From: Escarpia spicata
Lineage: Eukaryota; Annelida; Polychaeta; Sabellida; Siboglinidae
Direction: 5' to 3'
Assembly (NCBI GenBank): GCA_963995525.1
Contig: OZ023207.1
Coordinates: 34,550,292-34,614,291 of the forward strand
Length of the DNA stretch: 64,000 bases
Below the pieces are notes generated by a model. It was not told the DNA's origin and did not search any database. It worked only from the letters and a program-made list of their open reading frames with translations. The position numbers and the translations under genes were made by a program. Positions 11,201 through 22,118 of the stretch are shown piece by piece. Each line of letters starts with the position of its first letter. Within the stretch, counting starts at the first letter, position 1.

Positions 11201-13306
11201 CATATAGACAGAAGGTTGGGACTCTGACAGGGTCCAATCACTCTCATAACATATAGACAGAAGGTTGGTACTCTGATAGGGTCCAGTCACCCCCATACAC
11301 ATATAGAAGGAAGGTTGGGACTCTGGCAGGGTCCAGTCACCCCTATAACATATAGACGGAAGGTTAGGTCTCTGAAAGTGTCCAGTCACCCCCATACACA
11401 TATAGACAGAAGGTTGGAACTTTGACAGTGTCCAGTTACCCCCATACACATGTAGACAGAAGGATGAGACTCTGACAGGGCCCAGTCACCCACATACACA
11501 TATGGACAGAAGGTTGGGACTCTGACAGTGTCCAGTTACACCCATACACATATAACATAGAGACGGAACGTTGGGACTCTAACAGTGTCCAGTTACACCT
11601 ATAACATAGAGACGGAAGGTTGGGACTCTAACAGTGTCCAGTCACCCCTATAGCATATAGTCGGAAGTTTGGGACTCTGACACTATTCATTCACCCCTAT
11701 AGCATATAGTCGGAAGGTTGTGACTCTGACACTATCCAGTCACCCACATACACATATAACATATTGACGGAAGGTTGGGCTCTGACAGTGTCCAGTCACC
11801 TCCATACACATATAACATATAGACAAAAGGTTCGGACTCTGACAGGGTCCAGTCACCCCTATAACATATAGACAAAAGGTTGGGACTCTGACAGTGTCCA
11901 GTCACCCCCAAACACATATAGCATATAGAAGGAAGGTTGGGTCTCTGACACTATTCATTCACCTTCATACACATATAACATATAGACGGAAGGTTGGGAC
12001 TCTGACAAAGTTCATTCATCCCCATACACATATAGACAGAAGGTTAGGACTCTGAAAGTGTCCAGTCACCCCCATACACATATAGACAGAAGGTTGGGAC
12101 TCTGACAGTGTCCAGTTACCCCCATACACATATAACATATAGACGGAAGGTTGGGACTCTGCCAGTATCTAGTCACCCCCATAAACATATAGAAAGAAGG
12201 TTGGGACTCTGACAATGTCCAGTCACCCCCATACACATATAAATATGGACAGAAGGTTGGGACTCTGACAGTATCCAGTTACACCCATACACATATAACA
12301 TAGAGACGGATCACCCACATACACATATAACATATTGACGGAAGGTTGGGCTCTGACAGTGTCCAGTTACCTCCATACACATATAACATATAGACAAAAG
12401 GTTCTGACTCTGACAGGGTCCAGTCACCCCTATAACATATAGACAAAAGGTTGGGACTCTGACAGTGTCCAGTCACCCCCATACACATATAGCATATAGA
12501 CGGAAGGTTGGGACTCTGACAATGTCCATTCATCCCATTACACATATAACATATAGACAGAAGGTTTGGACTCTGACAGGGCCCAGTCACCCCAATACAC
12601 ATATAACATATAGACGGAAGGTTGGGACTCTGACAGTATCCAGTCACCCCAATACACATATAACATATAGACAGAAGGTTGGGACTCTGACAGTGTCCAG
12701 TCACCAAAATACACATATAACATATGGACAGAAGGTCAGGACTCTGACAGGGTCCAGTCACCTCCATACACACACAACATAGAGACGGAAGGTTGGGACT
12801 CTAACAGGGTCCAGTCACCCCTATAACATATAGTCGGAAGGTTGGGACTCTGACAGTGTCCAGTCACCCCCATACACATATAGTCGGAAGGTTGGGACTC
12901 TGACACTATTCATTCACCCCCGTACAGTTACCCCCATACACATATAACATATAGACAGAAGGCTGGGACTCTGACAGTGTCCAGTTACCCCCATACACAT
13001 ATAACACATAGACGGAAGTTTAGGACTCTGACAGTATCCAGGTACACCCATACACATATAACATATAGACATAAGGTTGGGACTCTGACAGTGTCCAGTC
13101 ACCCCCATACACATATAACATATAGGCAGAAGGTTGTGATTCTGACAGGAGCCAGTCACCCCCATACATATAAAACATATAGGCAGAAGGTTTGGACTCT
13201 GACAATGTCCAGTCACCCCCATACACATATAACATATAGACGGAAGGTTGGGACTCTGACAGTGTCCTGTCACCCCCATACACATATAACATATAGACGG
13301 AAGACT
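8263..13306. repeat. 57/48-bp minisatellite, left arm
   Basis: Units of 57 bp (core ccatacacatataacatata, then gacagaaggttgggactctg and acagtgtccagtcacc), mixed with 48-bp forms that lack 9 bp in the AT-rich part (either ataacatat or catacacat). Both lengths are multiples of three, so long frames of a 19-residue repeat appear by chance. The array spans about 5 kb and includes an 1852-bp duplication. Confidence 0.95.
8445..12148. repeat. 1852-bp higher-order tandem duplication
   Basis: Within the 57/48-bp array, about 8445-10296 is repeated at about 10297-12148. Corresponding landmarks are exactly 1852 bp apart throughout, with only a few substitutions between the copies. Borders are approximate because the array is itself repetitive. 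The right arm has only one equivalent, which explains much of the arm-length difference. Confidence 0.85.
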
Positions 13307-13474
13307 CTACATGATGGCGCCGTCCATTAGGTAAAAGTATCTAATTAGGGTTAGATTGAGAGTTGGGATTAACCTCGCAAAAATTTGGTTGTATAAATTT
13401 TCGCTAGGTTAACTCTCAATCTAACCCTAATTAGATACTTTTACCTAATGGACGGCGCCATCATGTAGAGTCTT
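13307..13474. repeat. Central hairpin of the foldback element
   Basis: The arms continue as unique sequence (agactctacatgatggcgcc on the left, its complement on the right) into an exact stem up to 13364/13411. An imperfect inner stem (aacctcgcaaaaattt at 13371-13386 against aaattttcgctaggtt at 13395-13410) leaves an 8-nt loop at 13387-13394. So the palindrome is nearly closed and there is no room for a central gene. Confidence 0.9.
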
Positions 13475-16400
13475 CCGTCTATATGTTATATGTGTATGGG
13501 GGTGACTGGACACTGTCAGAGTCCCAGCCTTCTGTCTATATGTTATAAGTGTATGGGGGTAACTGGGCGGGGGTGAATGAATAGTGTCAGAGTCCCAACC
13601 TTCCGACTATATGTGTATGGGTGTACCTGGATACTGTCAGAGTACCAAACTTCCGTCTATGTGTTATATGTGTATGGGGGTAACTGGACACTGTCAGAGT
13701 CCCAGCCTTCTGTCTATATGTTATATGTGTATGGGGGTAACTGGACGGGGGTGAATGAATAGTGTCAGAGACCCAACCTTCCGACTATATGTGTATGGGG
13801 GTGACTGGACACTGTCAGAGTCCCAACCTTCCGACTATATGTTATAGGGGTGACTGGACCCTGTTAGTGTCCCAACCTTCCGTCTCTATGTTATATGTGT
13901 ATGGGTGTAACTGAATACTGTCAGAGTCCCAACCTTCTGTCCATATTTATATGTGTTTGGGGGTGACTGGACATTGTCAGAGTCCCAACCTTCTGTCTAT
14001 ATGTTTATGGGGGTGACTAGATACTGGCAGAGTCCCAACCTTCCGTCTATATGTTATATGTGTATGGGGGTAACTGGACACTGTCAGAGTCCCAACCTTC
14101 TGTCTATATGTGTATGGGGGTGACTGGACACTTTCAGAGTCCTAACCTTCTGTCTATATGTTATAGGGGTGACTGGTCTCTGTCAGAGTCCCAAACTTCC
14201 TTCTGTATGTTATATGTCTATGGGGGTGACTGGACCCTATCAGAGTCCTAACCTTCTATATATATGTCATGGGAATGACTGGATTATGTCAGAGTCCCAA
14301 CCTTCTGTCTATATGTGTATGGGGATGAATGGACATTGTCAGAGTCCCAACCTTCCGTCTATATGTTATATGTGTATGAAGGTGAATGAATAGTGTCAGA
14401 GTCCCAACCTTCCGTCTATATGCTATATGTGTATGGGGGTGACTGGACACTGTCAGAGTCCCAACCTTGTGTCTATATGTTATAGGGGTGACTGGACCCT
14501 GTCAGAGTCAGAACCTTTTGTCTATATGTTATGTGTGTATGGAGATGACTGGACACTGTCAGAGCCCAACCTTCCGTCAATATGTTATATGTGTATGTGG
14601 GTGATCCGTCTCTATGTTATATGAGTATGGGTGTAACTGGATACTGTCATAGTCCCAACCTTCTGTCCATATTTATATGTGTATGGGGGTGACTGGACAT
14701 TGTCAGAGTCCCAACCTTCTGTCTATATGTTTAAGGGTGTGACTAGATACTGGCAGAGTCCCAACCTTCCGTCTATATGTTATATGTGTATGGGGGTAAC
14801 TGGACACTGTCAGAGTCTTACTCTTCTGTATATATGTTATGGGAGTGACTGGACTCTGTCAGAGTCCCAACCTTCTGTCTATATGTGTATGGGGATGAAT
14901 GAACATTGTCAGAGTCCCAACCTTCCGTCTATATGTTATATGTGTATGAAGTTGAATGAATAGTGTCAGAGTCCCAACCTTCCGTCTATATGCTATATGT
15001 GTATGGGGGTGACTGGACACTGTCAGAGTCCCAACCTTTTGTCTATATGTTATAGGGGTGACTGGACCCTGTCAGAGTCCGAACCTTTTGTCTATATGTT
15101 ATATGTGTATGGAGTTGACTGGACACTGTCAGAGCCCAACCTTCCGTCTATATGTTATATGTGTATGTGTGTGACTGGATAGTGTCAGAGTCACAACCTT
15201 CCGTCTATATGCTATAGGGGTGAATGAATAGTGTTAGAGTCCCAACTTTCCGACTATATGCTATAGGGGTGACTGGACACAGTTAGAGTCCCAACCTTCC
15301 GTCTCTATGTTATAGGTGTAACTGGACACTGTTAGAGTACCAACCTTCCGTCTCTATGTTATATGTGTATGGGTGTAACTGGACACTGTCAGAGTCCCAA
15401 CCTTCTGTCCATATGTGTATGTGGGTGACTGGGCCCTGTCAGAGTCTCAACCTTCTGTCTATATGTGTATGGGGGTAACTGGACACTGTCAAAGTTCCAA
15501 CCTTCTGTCTATATGTGTATGGGGGTGACTGGACACTTTCAGAGTCCTAACCTTCCGTCTATATGTTATAGGGGTGACTGGACCCTGCCCGAGTCCCAAC
15601 CTTCCTTCTGTATGTGCATTGGGGTGACTGGACCCTATCAGAGTACCAACCTTCTGTCTATATGTTATGGGAGTGACTGGACCCTGTCAGAGTCCCAACC
15701 TTCTGTCTATATGTGTATGGGGATGAATGGACATTGTCAGAGTCCCAACCTTCTGTCTATATGTTATATGTGTATGGGGGTTACTGGAAAGTGTCAGAGT
15801 CCCAACCTTCTGTCTATATGTGTATGGGGGTGACTGGACCCTGTCACAGTCCCAACCTTCTGTCTATATGTTATATGTGTATTGGGGTGACTGGATACTG
15901 TCAGAGTCCCAACTTTCCGTCTAAATGTTATAGGGGTGAATGGGCCCTGTCAGAGTCCCAACCTTCCGTCTATATGTAATATGTGTATGGGGGAGACTGG
16001 ACCCAGTCAGAGTCCCAACCTTCCGTCTATATGTGTATGGGGGGTGACTGGACCCTGTCACAGTCCCAACCTTCTGTCTATATGTTATATGTGTTTGGGG
16101 GAGACTGGACCCTGTCAGAATCCCAACCTTCTGTCTATATGTTATATGTGTATTGGGGAGACTGGACCCTGTCAGAGTCCCAACATTCCGTCTATATGTG
16201 TATGGGGTTGACTGGATAGTGTCAGAGTCACAACCTTCTGTCTATATGTTATATGTGTATGGGGGTGAATGAATAGTGTCAGAGTCCGAACCTTCCGTCT
16301 ATATGCTATATGTGTATGGGGGTGACTGGACACTGTCAGAGTCTCAACCTTCTGTCTATATGTTATAGGGGTGATTGGACCCTGTTAGAGTCCCAACCTT

Positions 16401-16586
16401 CCGTCTCTATGTTATATGTGTATGGGTGTAACTGGATACTGTCAGAGTCCCAACCTTCTGTCCATATGTTATATGTGTATGGGGGTGACTGGGCCCTGTC
16501 AGAGTCTCAACCTTCCGTCTATATGTTATATGTGTATGGGGGTAACTGGACACTGTCAGAGTCCCAACCTTCTGTCTATATGTTAT
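13475..16586. repeat. 57/48-bp minisatellite, right arm
   Basis: Inverted counterpart of 8263-13306, about 3.1 kb, with the same 57- and 48-bp units and no 1852-bp duplication. Confidence 0.95.
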
Positions 16587-17129
16587 GGGAACCTACAGCT
16601 GTATACTGCTATTCAGTGATGTGGGGAACTACACCTGTATACTGCTATTCAGTCATGCGGGGACCTACAGCTGTATACTGCTATTCAGTGATGTGGGGAC
16701 CTACAGCTGTATACTGCTATTCAGTTATGTGGGGACCTACAGCTGTATACTGCTATTCAGTGATGTGGGGACTTACAGCTGTATACTGCTATTCAGTGAT
16801 GTGTGGACCTACATATGTATACTGCTATTCAGTGATGTGTGGACCTACAGCTGTATACTGCTATTCAGTGATGTGTGGACCTACAGCTGTTTACTGCTAT
16901 TCAGTGAAGTGTGGACCTACAGCTGTATACTGCTATTCAGTGATGTGTGGACCTACAGCTGTATACTGCTATTCAGTGATGTGTGGACCTACAGCTGTAT
17001 ACTGCTATTCAGTGATGTGTGGACCTACAGTTGTATACTGCTATTCAGTGATGTGTGGACCTACAGCTGTATACTGCTATTCAGTGATGTGTGGACCTAC
17101 AGCAGTATACTGCTATTCAGTGATGTGTG

Positions 17130-17130
<1 letters not shown>
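16587..17130. repeat. 36-bp minisatellite, right arm (about 15 units)
   Basis: Inverted counterpart of the left array with the same unit, but only about 544 bp against about 1407 bp on the left. Confidence 0.95.
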
Positions 17131-17160
<30 letters not shown>

Positions 17161-17241
17161 ACTTCCACTCGCCTTAGACGCCTGCTTACGCATCGCCTTC
17201 AGCTTTTTCGCCGGTGTCGTCATCTCGATATTGTCGGCCAT
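17113..17241 (-). CDS. Inward basic/poly-Gln ORF, right arm (42 aa, truncated)
   Basis: Starts at the ATG 80 bp below the TATA box: MADNIEMTTPAKKLKAMR, then Lys/Ser/Ala-rich sequence, then ten Gln from (CAG)9CAA, PHITE and a TAG stop inside the first unit of the 36-bp minisatellite. The basic N-terminus could bind nucleic acid or act as a nuclear signal (inference). Every 36-bp unit repeats the stop in this frame, so the original protein must have been cut short where the minisatellite expanded or was inserted. It is the only gene start in the element with a plausible promoter. I do not recognise the family. Confidence 0.45.
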
Positions 17242-17320
17242 TCTCGCGGTGGAAGGACGTCTGCTACTGCTGTAATAAGTCAGACCACTTGCGTTATACC
17301 ACATAGCAATTTTTCAACCG

Positions 17321-17872
17321 TTTTATATAAGCAACATACGGCGCATGCGCACTTAACACATAACGCCCTAATCGACAGTTCTATTACATTTCGCGCATGC
17401 GCACTAACGCATAACTGACTAGTCTCCAAGGTATTTGCTTTTGGAAAAAAATTAGCGGTCACGTTAGTGCGTTCGTTGTCAACTGTGTATTTACATCGAA
17501 TTTCTATAATATAAATACACCACATAATTCCCTATGACCGACTGATCCCACACAATACTTAATTTCATACTTTTAACGATTCGGTTAGGTTTTGGAAACA
17601 GCATTGTTCTCTCTTCACATTCCGATCACGATAAGCTTATCAGTGATTTGCGTCGCCACTCGGATCCGCGGTATTTGCTTTAGGAAAAAAATTAGCGTTC
17701 ACGTTAGTGCGTTCGTTGTCAAATGTGACTTTTACATCGAATTTCTATAATATTACTACACCACATAATTCCCTACGACCGCCTGATCCCACACAATACT
17801 TAATTTCATACTTTCAGCGTTTCGGTTAGACTTTTGAAACGGTATTCACATTCAGTGTTTTTGCGCATGCGC
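17321..17872 (-). promoter_or_regulatory. Promoter-like block, right arm (mirror copy)
   Basis: Inverted copy of the left block: TATA box at 17321-17329 (ttttatata on plus), NRF1-type palindromes at 17341-17350, 17393-17402 and 17863-17872. It directs transcription leftward into the ORF starting at 17241. Confidence 0.5.
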
Positions 17873-18232
17873 TCTTAACGCATAACTGACTAGTTTGCTT
17901 TAGAAAAAACCAGCAGTCGTTGTTCATTTTCACACGAGTATGGCATCGGGTACCACGTTCACGTTTCCCACGACAAAGCAGCGGTGAGTTACTATTATTA
18001 TTTAGCAATAAAAGTTGGCTTTTACAGGCGTTCTATTAGAGCGGTACGTTGGTTTTTACACGAGTCCCCTATTCTTTATTAATTACATGTAATTAATAAG
18101 AACCTCGTTATTCATATTGTGTCTCATTAATTTGGGAGCCAATAGAGCGGTTGGCTTTTACAGAGGCTCATTTTACAGGAGTCCTATTAATTAATAATTA
18201 TTCATGTTGTTAATTATTCACAGGCGTTATTC

Positions 18233-18727
18233 ATGTTTCACAGACCGTCTACACGCGAACGGCCTATATGCGTCGTCCGCCCGACAGTACGCCAGACAGC
18301 TGTCACACCGCCCACCGAAGACTGGGACGCTGGCGTCGACACCTCTAGCCGATCCCCTACACCCGACAGTAGCGATGACGATGTTGCGCCCGATGGGCTG
18401 ATATCATCGTTTCTAAGACGGGACACCACCACAGGGCTATGGCGCACCCCGGTACCACGGGACGAATTATTCGAACGGCGTGGCTTCAACGCGCCGTTGA
18501 TTCCCGCCGGCCGTGGTATAATACTAGGAAGGCGCCTCGACGCCTTCGCGGCCCGCGAAACGCATCTCCCGCCTCTTGCGCCGCCACGGTACACGCCCCC
18601 CGCGCCGTGTTGCTTCCTATATTATATCCACCGCACGCAAACATCCCGCCTTACCAGGCCGCTGAGTACACACGCTGAATACATTTCGTTTCATTTTATT
18701 AAACGCGCAGTGCCAACTAACCGTTAA
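18233..18727 (+). CDS. Outward-reading ORF of the foldback element, right copy (164 aa)
   Basis: Inverted duplicate of the ORF at 5354-5803, starting with the same MFHRPSTRERPICVVRP and the same SSDDDVAP acidic patch. After PRYTPP the frame shifts because the C tract at about 18595-18601 has six C instead of ten. The protein then ends with an unrelated Cys/Phe-containing tail (…RAVPTNR) that runs into the subterminal repeats. The shift suggests that at least one copy is no longer under selection. Function unknown. Confidence 0.45.
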   Translation: MFHRPSTRERPICVVRPTVRQTAVTPPTEDWDAGVDTSSRSPTPDSSDDDVAPDGLISSFLRRDTTTGLWRTPVPRDELFERRGFNAPLIPAGRGIILGRRLDAFAARETHLPPLAPPRYTPPAPCCFLYYIHRTQTSRLTRPLSTHAEYISFHFIKRAVPTNR

Positions 18728-18935
18728 ACGCACAGCTAAGCTGTTGAGCTAAATTTACGCCGTTATTCGCACAGCGCCTGCTGCAGCCGTACATTTCGTT
18801 TCATTTTATTAAACGCTCAGTGCCAACTAACCGTTAAACGCACAGCTAAGCCGTTGAGCTAAATTTACGCCGTTAATCGCACAGCGACCGCTGCTAGCCG
18901 TGGAGCTAAATTTAACCGCCCGTAACTAGGACGGT
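18679..18935. repeat. Subterminal 110-bp direct repeats, right arm
   Basis: Mirror image of the repeats at 5100-5352, with the same order and near-identical sequence. Confidence 0.75.
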
Positions 18936-19274
18936 GGTTTTAGCTATAACCGTATGGTTATATAAAGAACGTAACTAGGGACGCTGCTATATCCTAACGT
19001 TGATCGCTAGGGCTAAACTAATCACTGGGATAATCGCTAGGTGGCACCTCAAGAGGACAGGGTAATCAATCAAAAGTGACAGGTCATCAATCACGTTTTT
19101 TATAAGTAGGTTCCCGAAAACGTTTAGTGTCACAAAAACCCTTTGATCTTTTTTTATAAGTAGGTTCCCGAAAAAGATAAGGACGTTTTTTATGCATGGA
19201 GTTAGGCCTAAAGTAGGTCAAAAAGGGGCGGGGCGAGGCTCCACCTACCCTCATTACTACTCATATGGTTACTG

Positions 19275-19645
19275 CCATGCGTTGTAGTGCATATGTCACT
19301 GTTTGCTGCTGAGGCAGTTTTTTGTTTCCAGATCTACACATTATGGTCAGTTTTTTCTACATTCCTGCTTTGTCAGGTCTGTGCGTCTACATGTATTTTA
19401 GTGCTGGTGTCACTGTTTGCTGCTGTGGCAGTTTCTTTGCATGTCAATGCATTATGGTGGGTTTTTGTATATTCATTAATTGTCGGGTTGATGTTTACAT
19501 GCATTGTAGTGCTTATGTCACTGTTTTGGTGCTGGTGCAGTTTTTTGCATATCAACACACCGATATGTGTTTACATGCATTGTAGTGCTTGCGTCACTGT
19601 GTTGCTGCTGGGGAAGTTTTTTGCATGTCAACACTTACATGGCCT
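19275..19645. repeat. Diverged tandem repeat of about 75-115 bp
   Basis: Four copies share a tgtagtgcttatgtcactgt-type core (about 19285, 19400, 19506, 19581) followed by gctgctg, gcagtttttt and gcatgtcaac. It lies immediately right of the foldback element. ORFs through it are by-products of the repeat. Confidence 0.75.
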
Positions 19646-20582
19646 GAATTAAAATCTACCCCGACAAATTATTATCAACAGAAAAATTTCATGACCATCC
19701 GTGTTTTTCATGTATGGATGCGCACAAATTACTGTTCATATTTTCCACCAAGGATATTCAAACGGAACAATAAAAAAAAAATTAAGTGAGCAGTAGAACA
19801 GATACACACCTCATGCTATGAAGAAACCCGTTTTTGGTATCCGGTTTTGGTGTTGGATACCTAGATTAGATTATGTGGTTGGCCGTATGCTCCCATTTTA
19901 ATTCAGGCTAAATTCAATCCCATTAGGCTACTAACACAGTGGTTGTCCGCTTGTTCTATTGAGCGTTTTAAAAGTGCCGATTTTCAGCATTGCTTGAGAC
20001 AACGTAGATATGGTTGACTTTTAGGCAGCATTTGATTGAGCGATATCGGAATTCCCAACGACGAATCACACCAAAAACACCTTCGATACCGTGTGAAGGT
20101 AGTTTCGCGATCTTCAATATATATGGTCTCTCCATTCAGTATTAGGCCTACTTTGTAGAAGAATAGAGTATTGGCTTTATGTTTAGATAGTTTTTTACGT
20201 GGCGTATAGTGTAATTTATGTGTTGTTTAGATGTGGTTCAGGTCAACACAAAACACATGCACTTAACGAGCAACCACGAAAATGTATGGTTCATCAAATT
20301 AAAAGCTTTGACCCGCACAGAGATAACCGGACAACATTAATTTGGCCCGCACCTTAAAACGTTTGTAGAACGCTGAACTAAGTCTAAAACGCAACACACA
20401 ATTATATATGTTTGTTGTATATTTAGTTAAACCTAGAGTGAACATGGCAAAACAATGAAATATACTGATTGAGTAATATATAATTATTGTCGATAATTAC
20501 TAAATAATTCCTGAAAATATGCATGCATGCAGTTAAAATGAGTAGCTAACTAAAGGCTATAGTGCATAATACGTGAAAGAGT
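19646..20582. other. Intergenic, no gene seen
   Basis: AT-rich sequence; short frames only and no recognisable repeat. Confidence 0.5.
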
Positions 20583-20663
20583 AGTCCTCAAGCAGTAATT
20601 GCAGTGTGGCTGAATGCTTTCCAGCGAAGGCGAAATATTAATTGAATGAACAGGTCTGCCAAG
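20583..20663 (+). mobile_element. SINE fragment (body region)
   Basis: Matches the middle of the tRNA-derived SINE seen elsewhere in the window: taattgcagtgtggctgaat, then tttccag and gaacaggtctgc. The tRNA-like head and the tail are missing. Confidence 0.5.
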
Positions 20664-20833
20664 TGATGCAGTTTAAAGCATTTGGAATAGTTCTAAGGAT
20701 TAGACACCGTGCTAAATAAGTACTTATCTTTTATTTTATTGGTCTGACATGAGGAATAAAATAACCAGATTGCTTCGAAGTGTTATCGTGATAAAGACAC
20801 AATTTCTGATAAAAACGTATTGTTTGTAAGTAT

Positions 20834-20893
20834 GGGTTAGTTAAATATGTACATAACATCAACATTTCAGTTATGTACATATTTAACTAACCC
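20834..20893. repeat. Perfect 24-bp hairpin
   Basis: Arms 20834-20857 and 20870-20893 are exact complements, with a 12-nt loop (atcaacatttca). It could be a MITE relic or a structured RNA; no further support. Confidence 0.8.
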
Positions 20894-21849
20894 AAGTCTC
20901 CGGACACAATACCACCTGGAGTCATGTAAGAGTGTTACGACAAGGTACGTGCGAAGATCATACAATAACAACCATAATTATAACGTTTTCAAACAATATT
21001 TACAATCTCTAGTATGTGACCACAAAACAACAGTTCAAATATACATTTTGAAAATCTTGCATAATATAAGCAGGCCTCAATAATTTCAAAGTTACGCTTC
21101 TCACTAGTGGCCTTCTTCGCCTTTTGCTCGGATGGATGTTATCATCATCGATCTTACCTAAACACGAGGGTGGCATAAATAGAAAAAGAAATGTATGTTC
21201 AGTTGTGTATTAGGCATTGCAGTTTGTTTTTTAGAATCCAGGTTAGCGCTTAGAACAGTACAAATGTTGTCTAAGAAATACATTGATGAGAAGCACTATT
21301 GTTTTGGACACCATTTAAAAAATCACTACAAAAAAACAGTGTTTTAATTTAATGTGTCATTTAGAAAACAGGTTGAACGCCGGATTATGTAATATATAAT
21401 AGACAATAGTTTAAATGATACATATTCAACAAAGCAGTTATAATTCAGATGGTACTACATATTCAATTTAACGGCCATTACTAATTTCAATTATTATAAT
21501 TTACATGAGATTGAGAACAAGTGAACTATTCCAGTTCATGCATTATCGACCAGTGAAATGATATTTGCTACTGTCGCCTCAATATGTCCCATATCCTTTA
21601 ATAAACATACTATTTATGCTGAATGTTAGAGCCGTTGGTGGTTTACTTTAAACATTGTATTATACTCTCTTAACATAACTCAGAAGACAAAATCGACCCA
21701 AACCAACGGCAAGGAGACACCAAATTGGACGGTACACGAACTTGAGACACGCAACGCCAACGATAAAGAATCGTAGTTGATAGTGATCGTATCATATATG
21801 TTACCGGGTCGTTGTCTGACCCACTTCAAAATGCGACGCTTCCAATCGC
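20894..21849. other. Intergenic, no gene seen
   Basis: AT-rich sequence with only short frames and no repeat recognised. Confidence 0.5.
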
Positions 21850-21904
21850 TGGAAATCTAGCCGCTTATCTCTGTGTATGGCCTATGCGAATTGAGCGTGA
21901 CTAC

Positions 21905-22118
21905 CCAAGGCAATTACGTCACGTGCGTCAACGTGTGTTTTTCATTGGTTATAACCGCTATCACGCTTAACGCTGTTAGCACCGTTTTCGCGGGGTGCTG
22001 CGTTTTCGTATGGAAACGGTAAGTATTTCACTAAGACCATTTCTCTAACAATTCGAGGCAAACGATGATAGTCGCTGCGACATACGCTCGATATCTCAGA
22101 TGCTATCCACAGGTGAGT
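21905..22118 (+). promoter_or_regulatory. Candidate promoter and 5' non-coding exon of the NXPE-like gene
   Basis: A CpG-containing island in AT-rich sequence. It holds ttacgtca overlapping cacgtg (21914-21925; CRE-like and E-box) and an inverted CCAAT box (attgg, 21944-21948). Two strong splice-donor sequences follow on the plus strand: acg|gtaagt with GT at 22019, and cacag|gtgagt with GT at 22113. The next good acceptor before an ATG is ttgcag at about 24557, directly before the coding exon, so a non-coding first exon joined across a ~2.4-kb intron is a sensible model. This link is inference. Confidence 0.35.

Larger units (their letters stand above)
4766..19266. mobile_element. 14.5-kb palindromic (foldback) transposable element
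   Basis: The termini atatgagtagtaatgag (4766) and ctcattactactcatat (ending 19266) are inverted. The whole interval is two inverted arms that meet at a hairpin centred near 13390. A TA target-site duplication fits (TA at 4767-4768 and 19265-19266), although atat at both ends makes the exact border ambiguous. The arms are about 8.6 kb (left) and 5.9 kb (right). The outer ~2.1 kb of each arm is near-identical, and the inner parts are minisatellites that differ in copy number. Long inverted repeats with internal tandem repeats are the hallmark of foldback elements such as Drosophila FB and sea-urchin TU. No transposase is recognisable, so the element is probably non-autonomous or has lost its core. 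Confidence 0.85.
17131..19266 (-). repeat. Right outer arm of the foldback element
   Basis: Inverted copy of 4766-6855. It keeps the complete start of the inward ORF (17241 downward) that is deleted in the left arm, and a (CAG)9 tract at 17131-17160. Confidence 0.85.

Noticed and set aside
6856..13306. CRISPR-like array
   Set aside because: Direct repeats are contiguous with no unique spacers, no cas genes, and the DNA is animal nuclear.
16310..17418. Plus-strand repeat ORFs of 283 and 277 codons
   Set aside because: Mirror image of the same minisatellites; unit length divisible by three explains the open frame.
4766..19266. Polinton/Maverick identity
   Set aside because: Size and long inverted repeats are similar, but no polymerase, integrase, ATPase or capsid-like gene is present and the termini do not fit.
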